This document shows, piece after piece, positions 1 to 8,138 of a stretch of DNA of 64,000 nucleotides. This DNA is from Bacillus sp. CECT 9360 (GTDB taxonomy: Bacteria; Bacillota; Bacilli; Bacillales; DSM-1321): positions 62,001-126,000 of the forward strand of contig NZ_CAKKNA010000004.1 in NCBI RefSeq assembly GCF_918741275.1. The letters are read 5' to 3'. Position numbers and translations under genes: made by a program. Below the pieces are notes generated by a model. That model had not been told where the DNA came from. It made no database searches and worked only from the letters and a program-made list of their open reading frames with translations. Each line of letters begins with the position of its first letter. Within the stretch, counting starts at the first letter, position 1.

Positions 1-854
1 ACATACTGAACATGATCAGGAAATTTCTTTACATTAAAGCCGGCGAAGAAGAAGGTGCCTCCAACTTCATATTTCTTTAAAACATCAACGATTTCCTTTG
101 TGTATTTGGTAGGCCCATCATCAAAGGTAAGAGCAACAGTGCCTTCTGGAATGTTATAATTTACAGACTGATCAAGTGTTACGGTCGGAATGCTATCATT
201 AGCAGGTTGATTTAGTGTTACAGCAGGAGTGCCGGTTTCAGCTTGTTCCCTGGTGGTTACACTTTCTATATCTTTCTCTTTCTGTTTCACACTGGCTTGT
301 TCAGTTACATCTTTCAACGATGATTTTTGAGCAAGAGCTATTTCGTCTTTATTTGAGTGGACTGAATACCCTAACAGGATAGTGGATATGACACTGATCA
401 TGATGACGGCAGCCCAGGCAAGTTTAGGGTTATAACGGAAAGTAACAGGCTTTTTCTCTTGCACCTGTTCCGGTTCATCAGCCGGCTGATCCACAGGCAA
501 GAAAGGTAAAGCATGAATCTCATTGATGGACTCGATGCTTTTAATGAAATTTAAGCCTTCTACATATTTCTCTGAACAGGAAAAATAGATTTTTTCACTT
601 CGATCGCGGTGGGTTTTCGTAAAAAAACTTATATATTCCAGTTTGGCTGAGTCCCAGGATCCATGTAAGGATAATCTGTATCTATAGTGATCCTCTAATA
701 CAGCCATGGACTCCAGACTTTCCGCTGTATGATCATCGATTTCCCATAATAACTCAACTTCTTGTCCAAATGATAATCTGACTCGCAAAAAAGACTGCTC
801 AGATTCTCTTTCAATCGATAATAGTTCAAGCAATTTTCCAAAGTAGACTGGCAT
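1..854 (-). CDS. Membrane-anchored polysaccharide deacetylase, 3' end cut by window
   Basis: The reading frame opens at an ATG (MPVYFGKLLELL) and runs off the left edge after about 284 codons. Roughly residues 1-145 form an unrecognised, probably cytoplasmic domain. They are followed by one membrane segment (about 150-170, LAWAAVIMISVISTILLGYS), a polar linker rich in T/Q/V, and then the start of a NodB-type domain with TFDDGPTKYT and GGTFFFAGFNV. TFDDG is the first metal/catalytic motif of carbohydrate esterase family 4, which N- or O-deacetylates peptidoglycan or other surface polymers. A type II membrane protein with its enzyme outside is inferred. The next gene upstream on the same strand (coiled-coil protein) is 45 bp away, so the two are probably co-transcribed. 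The catalytic C-terminus is not visible, so activity cannot be judged. Confidence 0.85.
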   Translation of the reverse strand, partial: MPVYFGKLLELLSIERESEQSFLRVRLSFGQEVELLWEIDDHTAESLESMAVLEDHYRYRLSLHGSWDSAKLEYISFFTKTHRDRSEKIYFSCSEKYVEGLNFIKSIESINEIHALPFLPVDQPADEPEQVQEKKPVTFRYNPKLAWAAVIMISVISTILLGYSVHSNKDEIALAQKSSLKDVTEQASVKQKEKDIESVTTREQAETGTPAVTLNQPANDSIPTVTLDQSVNYNIPEGTVALTFDDGPTKYTKEIVDVLKKYEVGGTFFFAGFNVKKFPDHVQY

Positions 855-899
855 GATCGGGCGCCCTCCTTTCCTCATTAGTTAAATGCTGCGGCCGGT

Positions 900-1670
900 T
901 TATTCAGCTGGTGTGTTGGAACCATTCGCCTTTGGATTAAAAGAAAAAGACATCCGTTCTGTAAAATCATTAATGGTCTCCATTAACTGGGTTTTCTCAT
1001 CAAGGATTTTTTCATATTGCTCAGCGTATCTCTGATTCTCTACTTCCAGATCTCTGATTCTCTCATCAAGATTTTTGACTTTTAACATGCTTTGATATTG
1101 GGCGTTCGTAGATTCTTCATTTAGTTTGTTATATTTCTGAATCTCTTTTTCAAGCTGGTTTGAAATCTTTTCATATTCAAAGTTTGAAGCGTTTTGATGA
1201 TCTTTATAATCTTCAAGAAGCTGATCATAGCTCATTTGCTTGTTTGTCAGCTTGCTTTCCAACCCGCTGATTTCTTTGTTCTTTTCCTGAACCAGCTGGT
1301 CTTTTTTCACTTGTTCGTGCTTTAAGCGGCTAATGATTTCATTCGCTGTATATAATTGGTCTTCAAGCCCTTTATTTTTATATAGAACTAACTGCCGGTC
1401 CTTTAGCATATTTTCTAAAGAAACAATCATATCCAGCGAGATTTTGTCCTGGTTGTCCTTAGTAAATAACGGCTTATTACCAGAATTGTCCGATGGCACA
1501 GCTTCACTCACAGGATTAATAGTCTCTTCATCTATAAAAAAAGGATCTTCCACTGCCTCTGTGAACTCTTGCTCTTCTTTACTATTTTGATTGGGTTCAT
1601 TTTGGTTAGAAAGAACCGTCTTAAACCAACCCTTTGATTTATTCTTTTCTTCCATGGTCAAATTTTTCAT
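900..1670 (-). CDS. Coiled-coil protein of unknown function
   Basis: 256 residues, with an AGAAGGAG ribosome site 5-6 bases before the ATG. Residues 1-75 are polar and acidic and probably disordered. Residues about 80-240 are an almost unbroken heptad-type coiled coil rich in E, K, Q and N. No signal peptide, membrane segment or enzymatic motif is visible. It is the first gene of a leftward unit with the downstream membrane-bound deacetylase, and a good sigma-A-like promoter lies at 1789-1816. A scaffold or cytoskeletal-type role near the envelope is only an inference from shape and neighbour. I do not recognise the family. Confidence 0.75.
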   Translation of the reverse strand: MKNLTMEEKNKSKGWFKTVLSNQNEPNQNSKEEQEFTEAVEDPFFIDEETINPVSEAVPSDNSGNKPLFTKDNQDKISLDMIVSLENMLKDRQLVLYKNKGLEDQLYTANEIISRLKHEQVKKDQLVQEKNKEISGLESKLTNKQMSYDQLLEDYKDHQNASNFEYEKISNQLEKEIQKYNKLNEESTNAQYQSMLKVKNLDERIRDLEVENQRYAEQYEKILDEKTQLMETINDFTERMSFSFNPKANGSNTPAE

Positions 1671-1788
1671 CTCCTTCTAAATTAAAGCTTCACAAAATGG
1701 TACAAAGGGAAAAAATAACCCCTGTTACCGTTTATTTTCCAATAATTATGACAAAATGCGTCAAAAATCCTATTATTATACTACTCTT

Positions 1789-1816
1789 ATTGTATATTTC
1801 TGTAGAATATTGTCAA
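1789..1816 (-). promoter_or_regulatory. Sigma-A-like promoter for the coiled-coil/deacetylase unit
   Basis: On the minus strand there is a perfect TTGACA -35, a 16-base spacer and a TACAAT -10, about 120 bases upstream of the coiled-coil gene start. The remainder of the 323-base gap up to 1993 is AT-rich and holds no other feature I can support. Confidence 0.6.
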
Positions 1817-1993
1817 CAGTCAAGATAGTTATATTACTTATGAAGGGCAAAAAAATAAGAATAATAGATAAATTAGACTAGATAGAAAAGAAAACAGTCG
1901 AAACTTTTCTTAGAGTTGCCTCCACATTATTACAAAATGTTTAAATATTTAATGCTACTGTAATATTTACATTAACTTATTGGGGAGATAACG

Positions 1994-3460
1994 ATGAAGA
2001 AATTTGCGGCAATTTTAATTGTGTTATTCAGTTTCTTTTTCTTTTCAGGTCAAACAGAAGCAAAGGGCGAAGGCCAGCTCATCATCATTAACAAAGCGAA
2101 CAATAAACTGGCCTATTACAATGAAGGCAAGTTAGTCAAAACATTTAAAGTCGCTACAGGCAGAAAAAGATCGTATACACCGGAAGGCAAATTTAAAATA
2201 GTCACAAAGATTGTAAACCGTCCGTATTACAAGGAGAATATTCCAGGCGGCCATCCCCGCAATCCTTTAGGTGATCGGTGGATGGGGATAAACGCTAGAG
2301 GCACCTACGGGACAACCTATGCGATCCATGGAAACAATAATCCAAGTTCAATTGGTACATATGCAAGTTCGGGATGTATCAGAATGTACGATAATGATGT
2401 CCGTTGGCTGTATAGCCAAGTCAAGAATAATACGCCGGTCATCATTACCCATTCGAGTCAAAGCTTTGATGCCATTGCTGCTTCTAATGGGTATGTCCCA
2501 AAAAGCAAAATTGGGAAAGTAACAGTTAGCAAGCCAAGTCCGCAATTAAAAAATACAATACTTACTATAAATGCCGGCGCTTCTACAGGGTATTCTCCAT
2601 CGTTTAACTATTCCGTTTATGACGGCAAAAAATGGTCAACTATCAAAAATTATTCTGCGAGTAAATCGGTTCAGTGGAAGCCGACAAAGCCGGGTACATA
2701 TAAGCTAAAGGTTGAAGTGAAAAGCAAGCATTCAAAAAATACATTCGATGATCAGAAAATTATCAATTATAACATCTATGAAGCAGCTTCAATGAAATCA
2801 GTGAAAACGGATAAGGCAAGTCCGCAGCTAAAGAACACGAATATTTCCGTTTCGGCCATTTCGAATAACAATGCGAATAATCTGTTCCAATATTCTTATT
2901 CTACTGACGGAAAAAAATGGACTACAATAAAAAAATACTCTTCAGCGGCAAAGGTAAACTGGAAGCCTGCTGCACCAGGTCAATATAAAATCAAAGTCCA
3001 GGTTAAACATAAATGGTCTAAGAAAGTCTTTGATCATGAACAAACGATTTCTTATAATATTTACGACGAAGCAGTATTAACATCATTCACGACAGATAAA
3101 GATAAAGAAAGTACGCAACCTGTACACACGGATATTACCTTTTTTGCTAATTCGACCAACAATGCCAATAACCTGTTTGAGTATTCTTATTCTACTGACG
3201 GGGGGGAAAAGTGGACGACAATAAAAAATTATTCGACGTCGACAGAGATAAACTGGAAACCTGATACACCAGGAAAATATAAAATCAGGGTCCAGATTAA
3301 ACACAAGCTGTCCAATAAAATACAAGGTACGCTAGATATCGATTTCAACATCCTTTCTCTTGCAGAGCTAACTGGGGATACTTCTGTAACCGGACGGCTG
3401 GAGAGAAACGCGCAGGTTGAAATCACGGCAAACGGGACAGAGGAGGACGGAACTGGTTGA
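1994..3460 (+). CDS. Secreted L,D-transpeptidase (YkuD) with C-terminal tandem repeats
   Basis: 488 residues; TTGGGGAGATAACG precedes the ATG. Residues 1-23 are a Sec signal peptide. Residues about 27-155 are a YkuD domain with His112 (IHGNN) and the active-site motif SSGCIRM carrying Cys128. This family makes 3-3 peptidoglycan cross-links or attaches proteins to peptidoglycan. After it come three or more repeats of about 90 residues, each with the pattern YSYSTDGKKWTTIK, then VNWKP.PGxYKIKVQVKH, resembling the beta-sandwich Y_Y_Y/triple-tyrosine type. The last unit stops after only about 30 residues, so the C-terminus may be truncated. The repeats probably bind wall polymers or space the enzyme from the membrane (inference). 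A terminator hairpin follows. Confidence 0.9.
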   Translation: MKKFAAILIVLFSFFFFSGQTEAKGEGQLIIINKANNKLAYYNEGKLVKTFKVATGRKRSYTPEGKFKIVTKIVNRPYYKENIPGGHPRNPLGDRWMGINARGTYGTTYAIHGNNNPSSIGTYASSGCIRMYDNDVRWLYSQVKNNTPVIITHSSQSFDAIAASNGYVPKSKIGKVTVSKPSPQLKNTILTINAGASTGYSPSFNYSVYDGKKWSTIKNYSASKSVQWKPTKPGTYKLKVEVKSKHSKNTFDDQKIINYNIYEAASMKSVKTDKASPQLKNTNISVSAISNNNANNLFQYSYSTDGKKWTTIKKYSSAAKVNWKPAAPGQYKIKVQVKHKWSKKVFDHEQTISYNIYDEAVLTSFTTDKDKESTQPVHTDITFFANSTNNANNLFEYSYSTDGGEKWTTIKNYSTSTEINWKPDTPGKYKIRVQIKHKLSNKIQGTLDIDFNILSLAELTGDTSVTGRLERNAQVEITANGTEEDGTG

Positions 3461-3488
3461 TAGAACCGCAGTTTATTAATAATAATTC

Positions 3489-3523
3489 AAAAGAAGGGAC
3501 AGCTTTTGCTGTCTCTTTCTTCT
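3489..3523 (+). terminator. Rho-independent terminator after the L,D-transpeptidase
   Basis: The inverted repeat GGGACAGC-TTTT-GCTGTCTC, extended by AAGAA/TTCTT, is followed by a T-rich tract. Confidence 0.7.
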
Positions 3524-3625
3524 TGATTATCATTCCCATATTCCCGGAAGAGGAAAAATGTTCTATAATATTAGAACAGGTGTTTCTGCATTATTAGATA
3601 ATATCTATGTAAGGGAGAATCCTAT

Positions 3626-4087
3626 ATGAAACAGTGGACGAAATATATTGAAATACAGGCTCCAATTGAACAAGTTTGGGAGCTCTTTAATAATGATGCC
3701 CAAATGCAAAAAATCATGCCACAAGTCGTGGAGAACAAGCCGGTTAAAATAACGGAGGAAGTGGTCGGAAGTATCTACCGCCAAAAATATAAAGAAGGAA
3801 AGCGCATCGAGGAGTATGATGTCCAAACGTTAGAATACGAAGATTTTCCAGACCATAAGAAATTGAAAGTCGGTTTTACACTTGCGAATATGTTTGAGAT
3901 AACGGCTTTCTATGAATTAAATAAAATCAATGAAAATACAACTTTTTTTAGATATACAGCAACTAACCGCGCCTTGAAATGGTTCGTGAAGTTATTCTTA
4001 CTGTTTGCAAACGATAAGATGGTGGTGGAATTTGTAAAAAAAGTAAAAAGTGTTGCTGAATCTGAAAGTAATAAGCAGGTACAATAA
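3626..4087 (+). CDS. SRPBCC/START-like ligand-binding protein
   Basis: 153 residues with a GGGAG site before the ATG. It opens with the SRPBCC hallmark: a beta-strand (YIEIQAPIEQVWELF), a first helix, then alternating strands and a long C-terminal helix (FVKLFLLFANDKMVVEFVKKV). Family members bind hydrophobic ligands or act as cyclase/AHSA1-like proteins, and no catalytic residue can be assigned here. It is cytoplasmic (no signal peptide) and lies 45 bases upstream of the alkyltransferase-like gene in the same direction. The substrate is unknown. Confidence 0.8.
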   Translation: MKQWTKYIEIQAPIEQVWELFNNDAQMQKIMPQVVENKPVKITEEVVGSIYRQKYKEGKRIEEYDVQTLEYEDFPDHKKLKVGFTLANMFEITAFYELNKINENTTFFRYTATNRALKWFVKLFLLFANDKMVVEFVKKVKSVAESESNKQVQ

Positions 4088-4132
4088 TGGTAGACTGTGA
4101 AAAGTAAAAAGAAGTGAAAGAAAAGGAAGTTT

Positions 4133-4471
4133 ATGACACCATTTACTGAAAGAGTAATCGAGATCATTAAAGAGATACCTGAAGGAAAAGTAATGACTTA
4201 CGGACAAGTTGCCAAATTAGCAGGAAGCCCCCGTGGTGCCAGGCAGGTCGTCAGAATTCTTCATTCAATGAGCAAGAAGCATAAGCTCCCCTGGCATAGG
4301 GTCATCAATGCTAAAGGGGTAATCGCTGTTAAAGATTACGAGTCGAAATCTTTACAAAAGTTGTTTCTTGAGGGGGAAGGAATCGAATTTATAAGGGATA
4401 ACGTGATAGATCTAAAGCAATACCAATTTCGTCCCGAGCCTGATGATCTTTTTTTTGATAGGCTCTGTTAA
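4133..4471 (+). CDS. Alkyltransferase-like protein (ATL), MGMT homologue lacking the active cysteine
   Basis: 112 residues, covering only the DNA-binding domain of O6-alkylguanine-DNA alkyltransferases. It shows the helix-turn-helix (GKVMTYGQVAKLAG...RGARQVV) and the arginine finger region. At the active site the usual PCHR is PWHR (Trp54). Replacement of the acceptor Cys by Trp is the defining feature of ATL proteins, which bind O6-alkylguanine lesions without repairing them and flag them for nucleotide excision repair. The start has only a weak ribosome site (AAAGGAAG at 10 bases). The final codons and TAA lie inside the left inverted repeat of a palindromic element. Confidence 0.9.
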   Translation: MTPFTERVIEIIKEIPEGKVMTYGQVAKLAGSPRGARQVVRILHSMSKKHKLPWHRVINAKGVIAVKDYESKSLQKLFLEGEGIEFIRDNVIDLKQYQFRPEPDDLFFDRLC

Positions 4472-4695
4472 ATTCCATTGTTGATTTTCAAATGGTCATG
4501 GAATCTACTCGCTTTCCGCGGACGAACTGGCAAGCCTCCTCACTCGTACCTCGCTGCGGGGTCTTGCCAGCCCGTTTTTCCGCAGGACGTTGATTCATCA
4601 TCCTTGAATAGACACCGCACGAGAAAATGCGTATGCATTTTCGAGGAGTCTCGCAGATTCCCTTCCCAAAAACAACATTATCGTTTAACAGAGCC
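4461..4695. repeat. Palindromic intergenic repeat, copy 1 (about 235 bp, MITE-like)
   Basis: The element is bounded by a perfect 11-bp inverted repeat, GGCTCTGTTAA at 4461-4471 and TTAACAGAGCC at 4685-4695, extendable with mismatches to about 28 bp. The interior holds an imperfect cruciform with CTTTCCGCGG, CTGGCAAG/CTTGCCAG and TTTTTCCGCAGGA. This is the vocabulary of a GC-rich palindromic repeat seen in many Bacillus intergenic regions. Positions 4580-4645 recur, reverse-complemented, at 22766-22831 with only 3 differences in 66. The open frame inside it (4478-4708) has repeat composition and is not taken as a gene. Confidence 0.75.
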
Positions 4696-4704
4696 TTTTG
4701 ATAA

Positions 4705-4739
4705 ATAAAGGCCGTCGAGGATTCTCGACAGCCTTTATA
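4705..4739 (+). terminator. Bidirectional hairpin terminator
   Basis: AAAGGC-C-GTCGAG, loop GATT, then CTCGAC-A-GCCTTT followed by TATATTTTT. It lies just right of the repeat and could serve the alkyltransferase-like gene or the convergent small gene. Confidence 0.65.
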
Positions 4740-4815
4740 TTTTTGCCCCCAGGGACTATCTCTTTATATAATTCTGCTCATATCTAGATGCTTATGTTCC
4801 GTATTACCTTTTTTA

Positions 4816-5061
4816 TCACCATAAAACTCCGATTACCGCAATGGCTGCAATGGCTGCAATGGCAACTCCTGCACCTCCATAGCCCCAGCCACCATAACCA
4901 AATCCCCCATAGTTGCGTTTTCCTCCAATTGGGCGAAGATACACTCTGTTGTGACTAACCCGATCAATAATCCCACGGTGTTTACGGCCGTCATGGGTTC
5001 TAATTTCTACAGCTCTTCCGACGTGTCGGCAACACATATCGTAATGGCGCGATATAGACAA
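4816..5061 (-). CDS. Small Gly/Tyr-rich protein with C-terminal membrane segment
   Basis: 81 residues if started at TTG 5061, which sits 5 bases after a near-perfect GGAGGTG site. The frame is open further upstream to 5214, but no ribosome site supports the longer form. The N-terminal half (CRHVGRAVEIRTHDGRKHRG then VYLRPIGG) reads like a small beta-barrel. A GYGGWGYGG glycine/tyrosine tract follows, and the last 20 residues are hydrophobic (AIAAIAAIAVIGVLW). Similar short surface or spore-associated proteins occur in Bacillaceae, but the function is unknown to me. Confidence 0.6.
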   Translation of the reverse strand: MSISRHYDMCCRHVGRAVEIRTHDGRKHRGIIDRVSHNRVYLRPIGGKRNYGGFGYGGWGYGGAGVAIAAIAAIAVIGVLW

Positions 5062-5257
5062 TATTACACCTCCAATATATCTACGAATTCCTATCTCTAA
5101 CAGGTTATGTCCAAAGGTGCTTGTTTGCATGGTTAAATACACAAGGCGAAAGCGGAAAAACTGAGGGAGTTGATAAATTAGCGAATGAAGTATCGTTATT
5201 CGGGGCTTTATCATAAACTAAACCATCTTATAAATTAAACCAAAGGGAGTAGATATC

Positions 5258-6010
5258 GTGAGTGTTTCTTATCAAGATGCTTTGGCACATTACGGAATAG
5301 ATGGGGCGCATCCGGGCGGAATCGCGCTTACTAAAAAAATATTGGAAAATGAGAAAATCACCCGCCATTCGAAAGTTCTTGATGCAGGGTGTGGGACTGG
5401 GCAAACGTCAGCTTATTTAACAAAGACATTTTCATGTGATGTCTTTTCCATTGATAAGCACCCCGCAATGTTTAAAGCAGCAACTGAGAGATTTAAAGAC
5501 GAAAATCTTTCAATAAAAGCTCTTAAAGGAGATTTGGAAAATTTACCTTTTCCGAAAGATTCTTTTGACTTTATCATTGCGGAATCCTCTACATCTTTTG
5601 CCACTATACCTAAAGCATTATCTGAATATTGCCGGGTACTAAAACCAAGTGGCGTGTTATTGAATATCGACATGACTGCTGAACAAAAATTAAACAGCGA
5701 TGAAAAAAAGGAACTTATGGAATTTTATAAAATGCAGGATATTCTAACTGAGAAACAATGGATTAAAACGATTAAGAATGCAGGGTTTAAAACAGTGGAG
5801 GCACTTCATTCTAATACAGTCTTGCAAGAGTTAGAAGAGTATCCAGTTGAGGAGAAAGACTATGCTAATACTGTGAATCCTAAAAACTTTGATCGGAAAA
5901 TGGACGATGCTATCCAGAACCATCATCGGCTACTGATTTCTTATAGAGAAAAATTAGGATATCGGGTATATAAGGCAAAGAAAATGGACTTTTTATCGTA
6001 CCCTTCATAA
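5258..6010 (+). CDS. Class I SAM-dependent methyltransferase (UbiE/type-11 like)
   Basis: 250 residues, GTG start with AAAGGGAG upstream. The SAM-binding motif I is VLDAGCGTGQTSAYL (about residues 40-54), the acidic motif II is FSIDKHPAMF, and the post-motif DFIIAESSTSF plus LKPSGVLLNID complete the Rossmann-type fold. Family members methylate small molecules, quinones or lipids; the substrate cannot be read from sequence. It is monocistronic, with a bidirectional terminator shared with the convergent aldo/keto reductase. Confidence 0.85.
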   Translation: MSVSYQDALAHYGIDGAHPGGIALTKKILENEKITRHSKVLDAGCGTGQTSAYLTKTFSCDVFSIDKHPAMFKAATERFKDENLSIKALKGDLENLPFPKDSFDFIIAESSTSFATIPKALSEYCRVLKPSGVLLNIDMTAEQKLNSDEKKELMEFYKMQDILTEKQWIKTIKNAGFKTVEALHSNTVLQELEEYPVEEKDYANTVNPKNFDRKMDDAIQNHHRLLISYREKLGYRVYKAKKMDFLSYPS

Positions 6011-6018
6011 GGATAAAT

Positions 6019-6066
6019 AAAAAACTCCTTCTCCAGTTCGTTAAGAAGCTGAAGAAGGAGTTTTTG
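6019..6066. terminator. Bidirectional terminator between convergent genes
   Basis: AAAAACTCCTTC and GAAGGAGTTTTT form a 12-bp stem with a partly paired CAGTT/AAGCTG interior, with A/T runs on both sides. Confidence 0.85.
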
Positions 6067-6078
6067 CAGTAATGAAAA

Positions 6079-7014
6079 TTAAGCCTGGAAAATCCGGCTG
6101 ATCTTTTCAATTTCCTCATTCGTTAATTGAACATCTAATGTTTTCAAGTTGTTTGTAACTTGTTCAGGGCGTTTTGCACCGGGGATCAATACGTCAATTG
6201 AAGGACGAGTTAAATACCAGGCGAGAACTACATGAGCAACCTCTGCATTTTTTGCATTAGCAATTTCACGTACTTGCTCAACCTTTTCCAGGTTTCGAAC
6301 GAAAGCCTCTCCTTGGAATAACGGGTCTTTAGCACGACCGTCCTCAAATTTTGTATCTTTATTATATTTTCCGCCTAATAACCCCGCGGCAAGCGGGAAG
6401 TAAGGGATGAACGAAATATTGTTTTGAGCGGTATACGGCAAGATTTCTTGCTCTACCTCACGTTTAAATAAATTATATTCAGATTGCAGCACATCCACAT
6501 AACCATCTTTATTTGCTTCTTTTAATTGTTCGATGGAAAAGTTCGATACTCCAATTGCTTTGATCTTACCTTCATCCTTCAGTCTCTTTAACGCACCGAC
6601 CGCCTCGTCTTTTGGCGTGCCTTCATCTGGAAAGTGAATATAAAATAAATCGATGTAATCCGTTTGAAGCCGTTTTAAACTGCCCTCTACGGCTTCTTTT
6701 AAGAAAGCAGGCGAATTATCCAAGACAACGTTTCCATCTACAAACTTATGAGCGCCTTTTGTAGCTATGACAATTTCATCCCGCTTGCCTTTTTCTTTGA
6801 TCACTTCGCCGATCAATTCTTCCGAACGTTCAGGACCGTAGATGAACGCGGTATCTAAAAAGTTGATGCCATGATCGATAGCTGTACGGACAACATCTTT
6901 TCCAGTCTCTTCATTAAGATTTGGATAAATATTATGCCCACCGACAGCATTGGTTCCTAGTCCGATCGGATTTACATATAAATCTGTTTTTCCTATACGT
7001 GTCTTCTCAGCCAT
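6079..7014 (-). CDS. iolS: Aldo/keto reductase, IolS-type
   Basis: 311 residues. The N-terminus (KLGK-like [20 protein letters not shown]) and long collinear stretches such as [14 protein letters not shown] and [11 protein letters not shown] match my recollection of Bacillus subtilis IolS. The AKR catalytic set is visible: Asp (NFLDTAF) and Tyr (IYGP), Lys (IVIATKGAH), His (FYIHFPDE). NADP(H)-dependent carbonyl reduction is the family reaction. In B. subtilis the gene accompanies inositol catabolism, but no inositol genes are present here, so the physiological substrate is open. AGGAGA lies about 12 bases before the ATG. Confidence 0.85.
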   Translation of the reverse strand: MAEKTRIGKTDLYVNPIGLGTNAVGGHNIYPNLNEETGKDVVRTAIDHGINFLDTAFIYGPERSEELIGEVIKEKGKRDEIVIATKGAHKFVDGNVVLDNSPAFLKEAVEGSLKRLQTDYIDLFYIHFPDEGTPKDEAVGALKRLKDEGKIKAIGVSNFSIEQLKEANKDGYVDVLQSEYNLFKREVEQEILPYTAQNNISFIPYFPLAAGLLGGKYNKDTKFEDGRAKDPLFQGEAFVRNLEKVEQVREIANAKNAEVAHVVLAWYLTRPSIDVLIPGAKRPEQVTNNLKTLDVQLTNEEIEKISRIFQA

Positions 7015-7073
7015 TATGGATAAACATCTCCTTTTCTAAGGTTCAGTAAAATCATGTTTTATTTCGATTACAC

Positions 7074-7484
7074 TTATTCAACAACATCACCACCAAAATT
7101 AACAGATGTAAATTCCTTAGTTGCCATATCGCTTGCTATTTGTCTAAAATCTTCTACTTCAACCCACCAATCCTCATGAAACTTGTCAATAGGATCAAGT
7201 TCCAAATCTGTTGCATACTCTGAATTTACATCCTCTATGATAGCAGCGTATTGCTTGTGATAATATTCTTTTTGTTCTTGAGTTAAATCTACTAAAGGAA
7301 TTGCTGGCATCACTACCTTTCCTTTATCGGTATCGGATAAATGCTCATCTTCTACTGTTTGTCCATCAGTCAAACCTTCCGATGTTTCTTCATTTACCTG
7401 TCCTTCTGTTTCCTCATTTACACTACACCCTGCTAAAACGATAGTTCCAAGTAAAATTCCAATATACAAATATTTTTTCAACAT
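7074..7484 (-). CDS. Small secreted lipoprotein of unknown function
   Basis: 136 residues from ATG 7484, chosen because GGGGTGAGA sits directly upstream; an upstream in-frame start at 7520 lacks one. A lipoprotein signal peptide ends in the lipobox VLAGC. The next 45 residues are acidic and low complexity with the repeated unit VNEETEG/VNEETSEG. The C-terminal about 75 residues are a helical domain (LTQEQKEYYHKQYAAII and WWVEVEDFRQIA). It is predicted to be anchored to the outer face of the membrane. No family recognised. Confidence 0.75.
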   Translation of the reverse strand: MLKKYLYIGILLGTIVLAGCSVNEETEGQVNEETSEGLTDGQTVEDEHLSDTDKGKVVMPAIPLVDLTQEQKEYYHKQYAAIIEDVNSEYATDLELDPIDKFHEDWWVEVEDFRQIASDMATKEFTSVNFGGDVVE

Positions 7485-7520
7485 TCTCACCCCATATAAA
7501 AGATTGTTAAATGTAACCAA

Positions 7521-8138
7521 TTACTTAAAAGTATACGATTTATAGAAAATTTAAGCAATTCCAGGAAAGCACCCCCTAAAACACTTTCCCTTTGTTCAAA
7601 AAATTTACATCTATTAACTTATTCAACACCATTTCCAAAATCCTTCTTATTCAACTCCCTCAGTTAAATACGATTTTCTCCCGAATACTCGCTTATTCGC
7701 AGGATTTCATTCTCGTTGGGTATAATTTCTTGATTAGGATGGAGTGATATCAGGACGTTTTGGCTACTTGAAGGCATAATTAAATAAAGGAGTAGGTTTT
7801 ATTATCCATATTATTCCATATGATTTCTTCTCCACGCTGCCCCTGGGGGCTTTCCCTCCCATGTCTCAACGGGTCAATTGCCCTATCATTCCTTCGTCAT
7901 GCCTAACCAAGGGGTGGAGGCCAGTTTTGCTAACCTAATGGATCAGTGCCCTTTTGTTGAAGAAATCTGGTACTCCGTAAATATTTGAAATCCTGCGAAT
8001 AAGCCAACACTCGATGTTAGGTTCACTTCGAAAACGAAAAATTGGTTAGACTATGCTGCCAACTCTGTTAATCAAACTACATATGGTAAACAGAAATAGT
8101 TAGCCTGTATGTATTTGACTAGTATGAGAAAACGTATC
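7521..8138. other. 618-bp intergenic region holding an inverted-repeat-bounded block
   Basis: No convincing gene in either strand. A perfect 19-bp inverted repeat (GCTTATTCGCAGGATTTCA at 7691-7709, its complement at 7986-8004) encloses about 275 bp. The enclosed GC-richer core at 7838-7940 contains short self-complementary tracts such as CTGCCCCTGGGGGC. It has the look of a non-coding mobile-element remnant, possibly an insertion-sequence end, but I cannot identify it. Confidence 0.4.

Noticed and set aside
4478..4708. 76-codon open frame
   Set aside because: Lies wholly inside the palindromic repeat; composition reflects the repeat, and it has no ribosome site.
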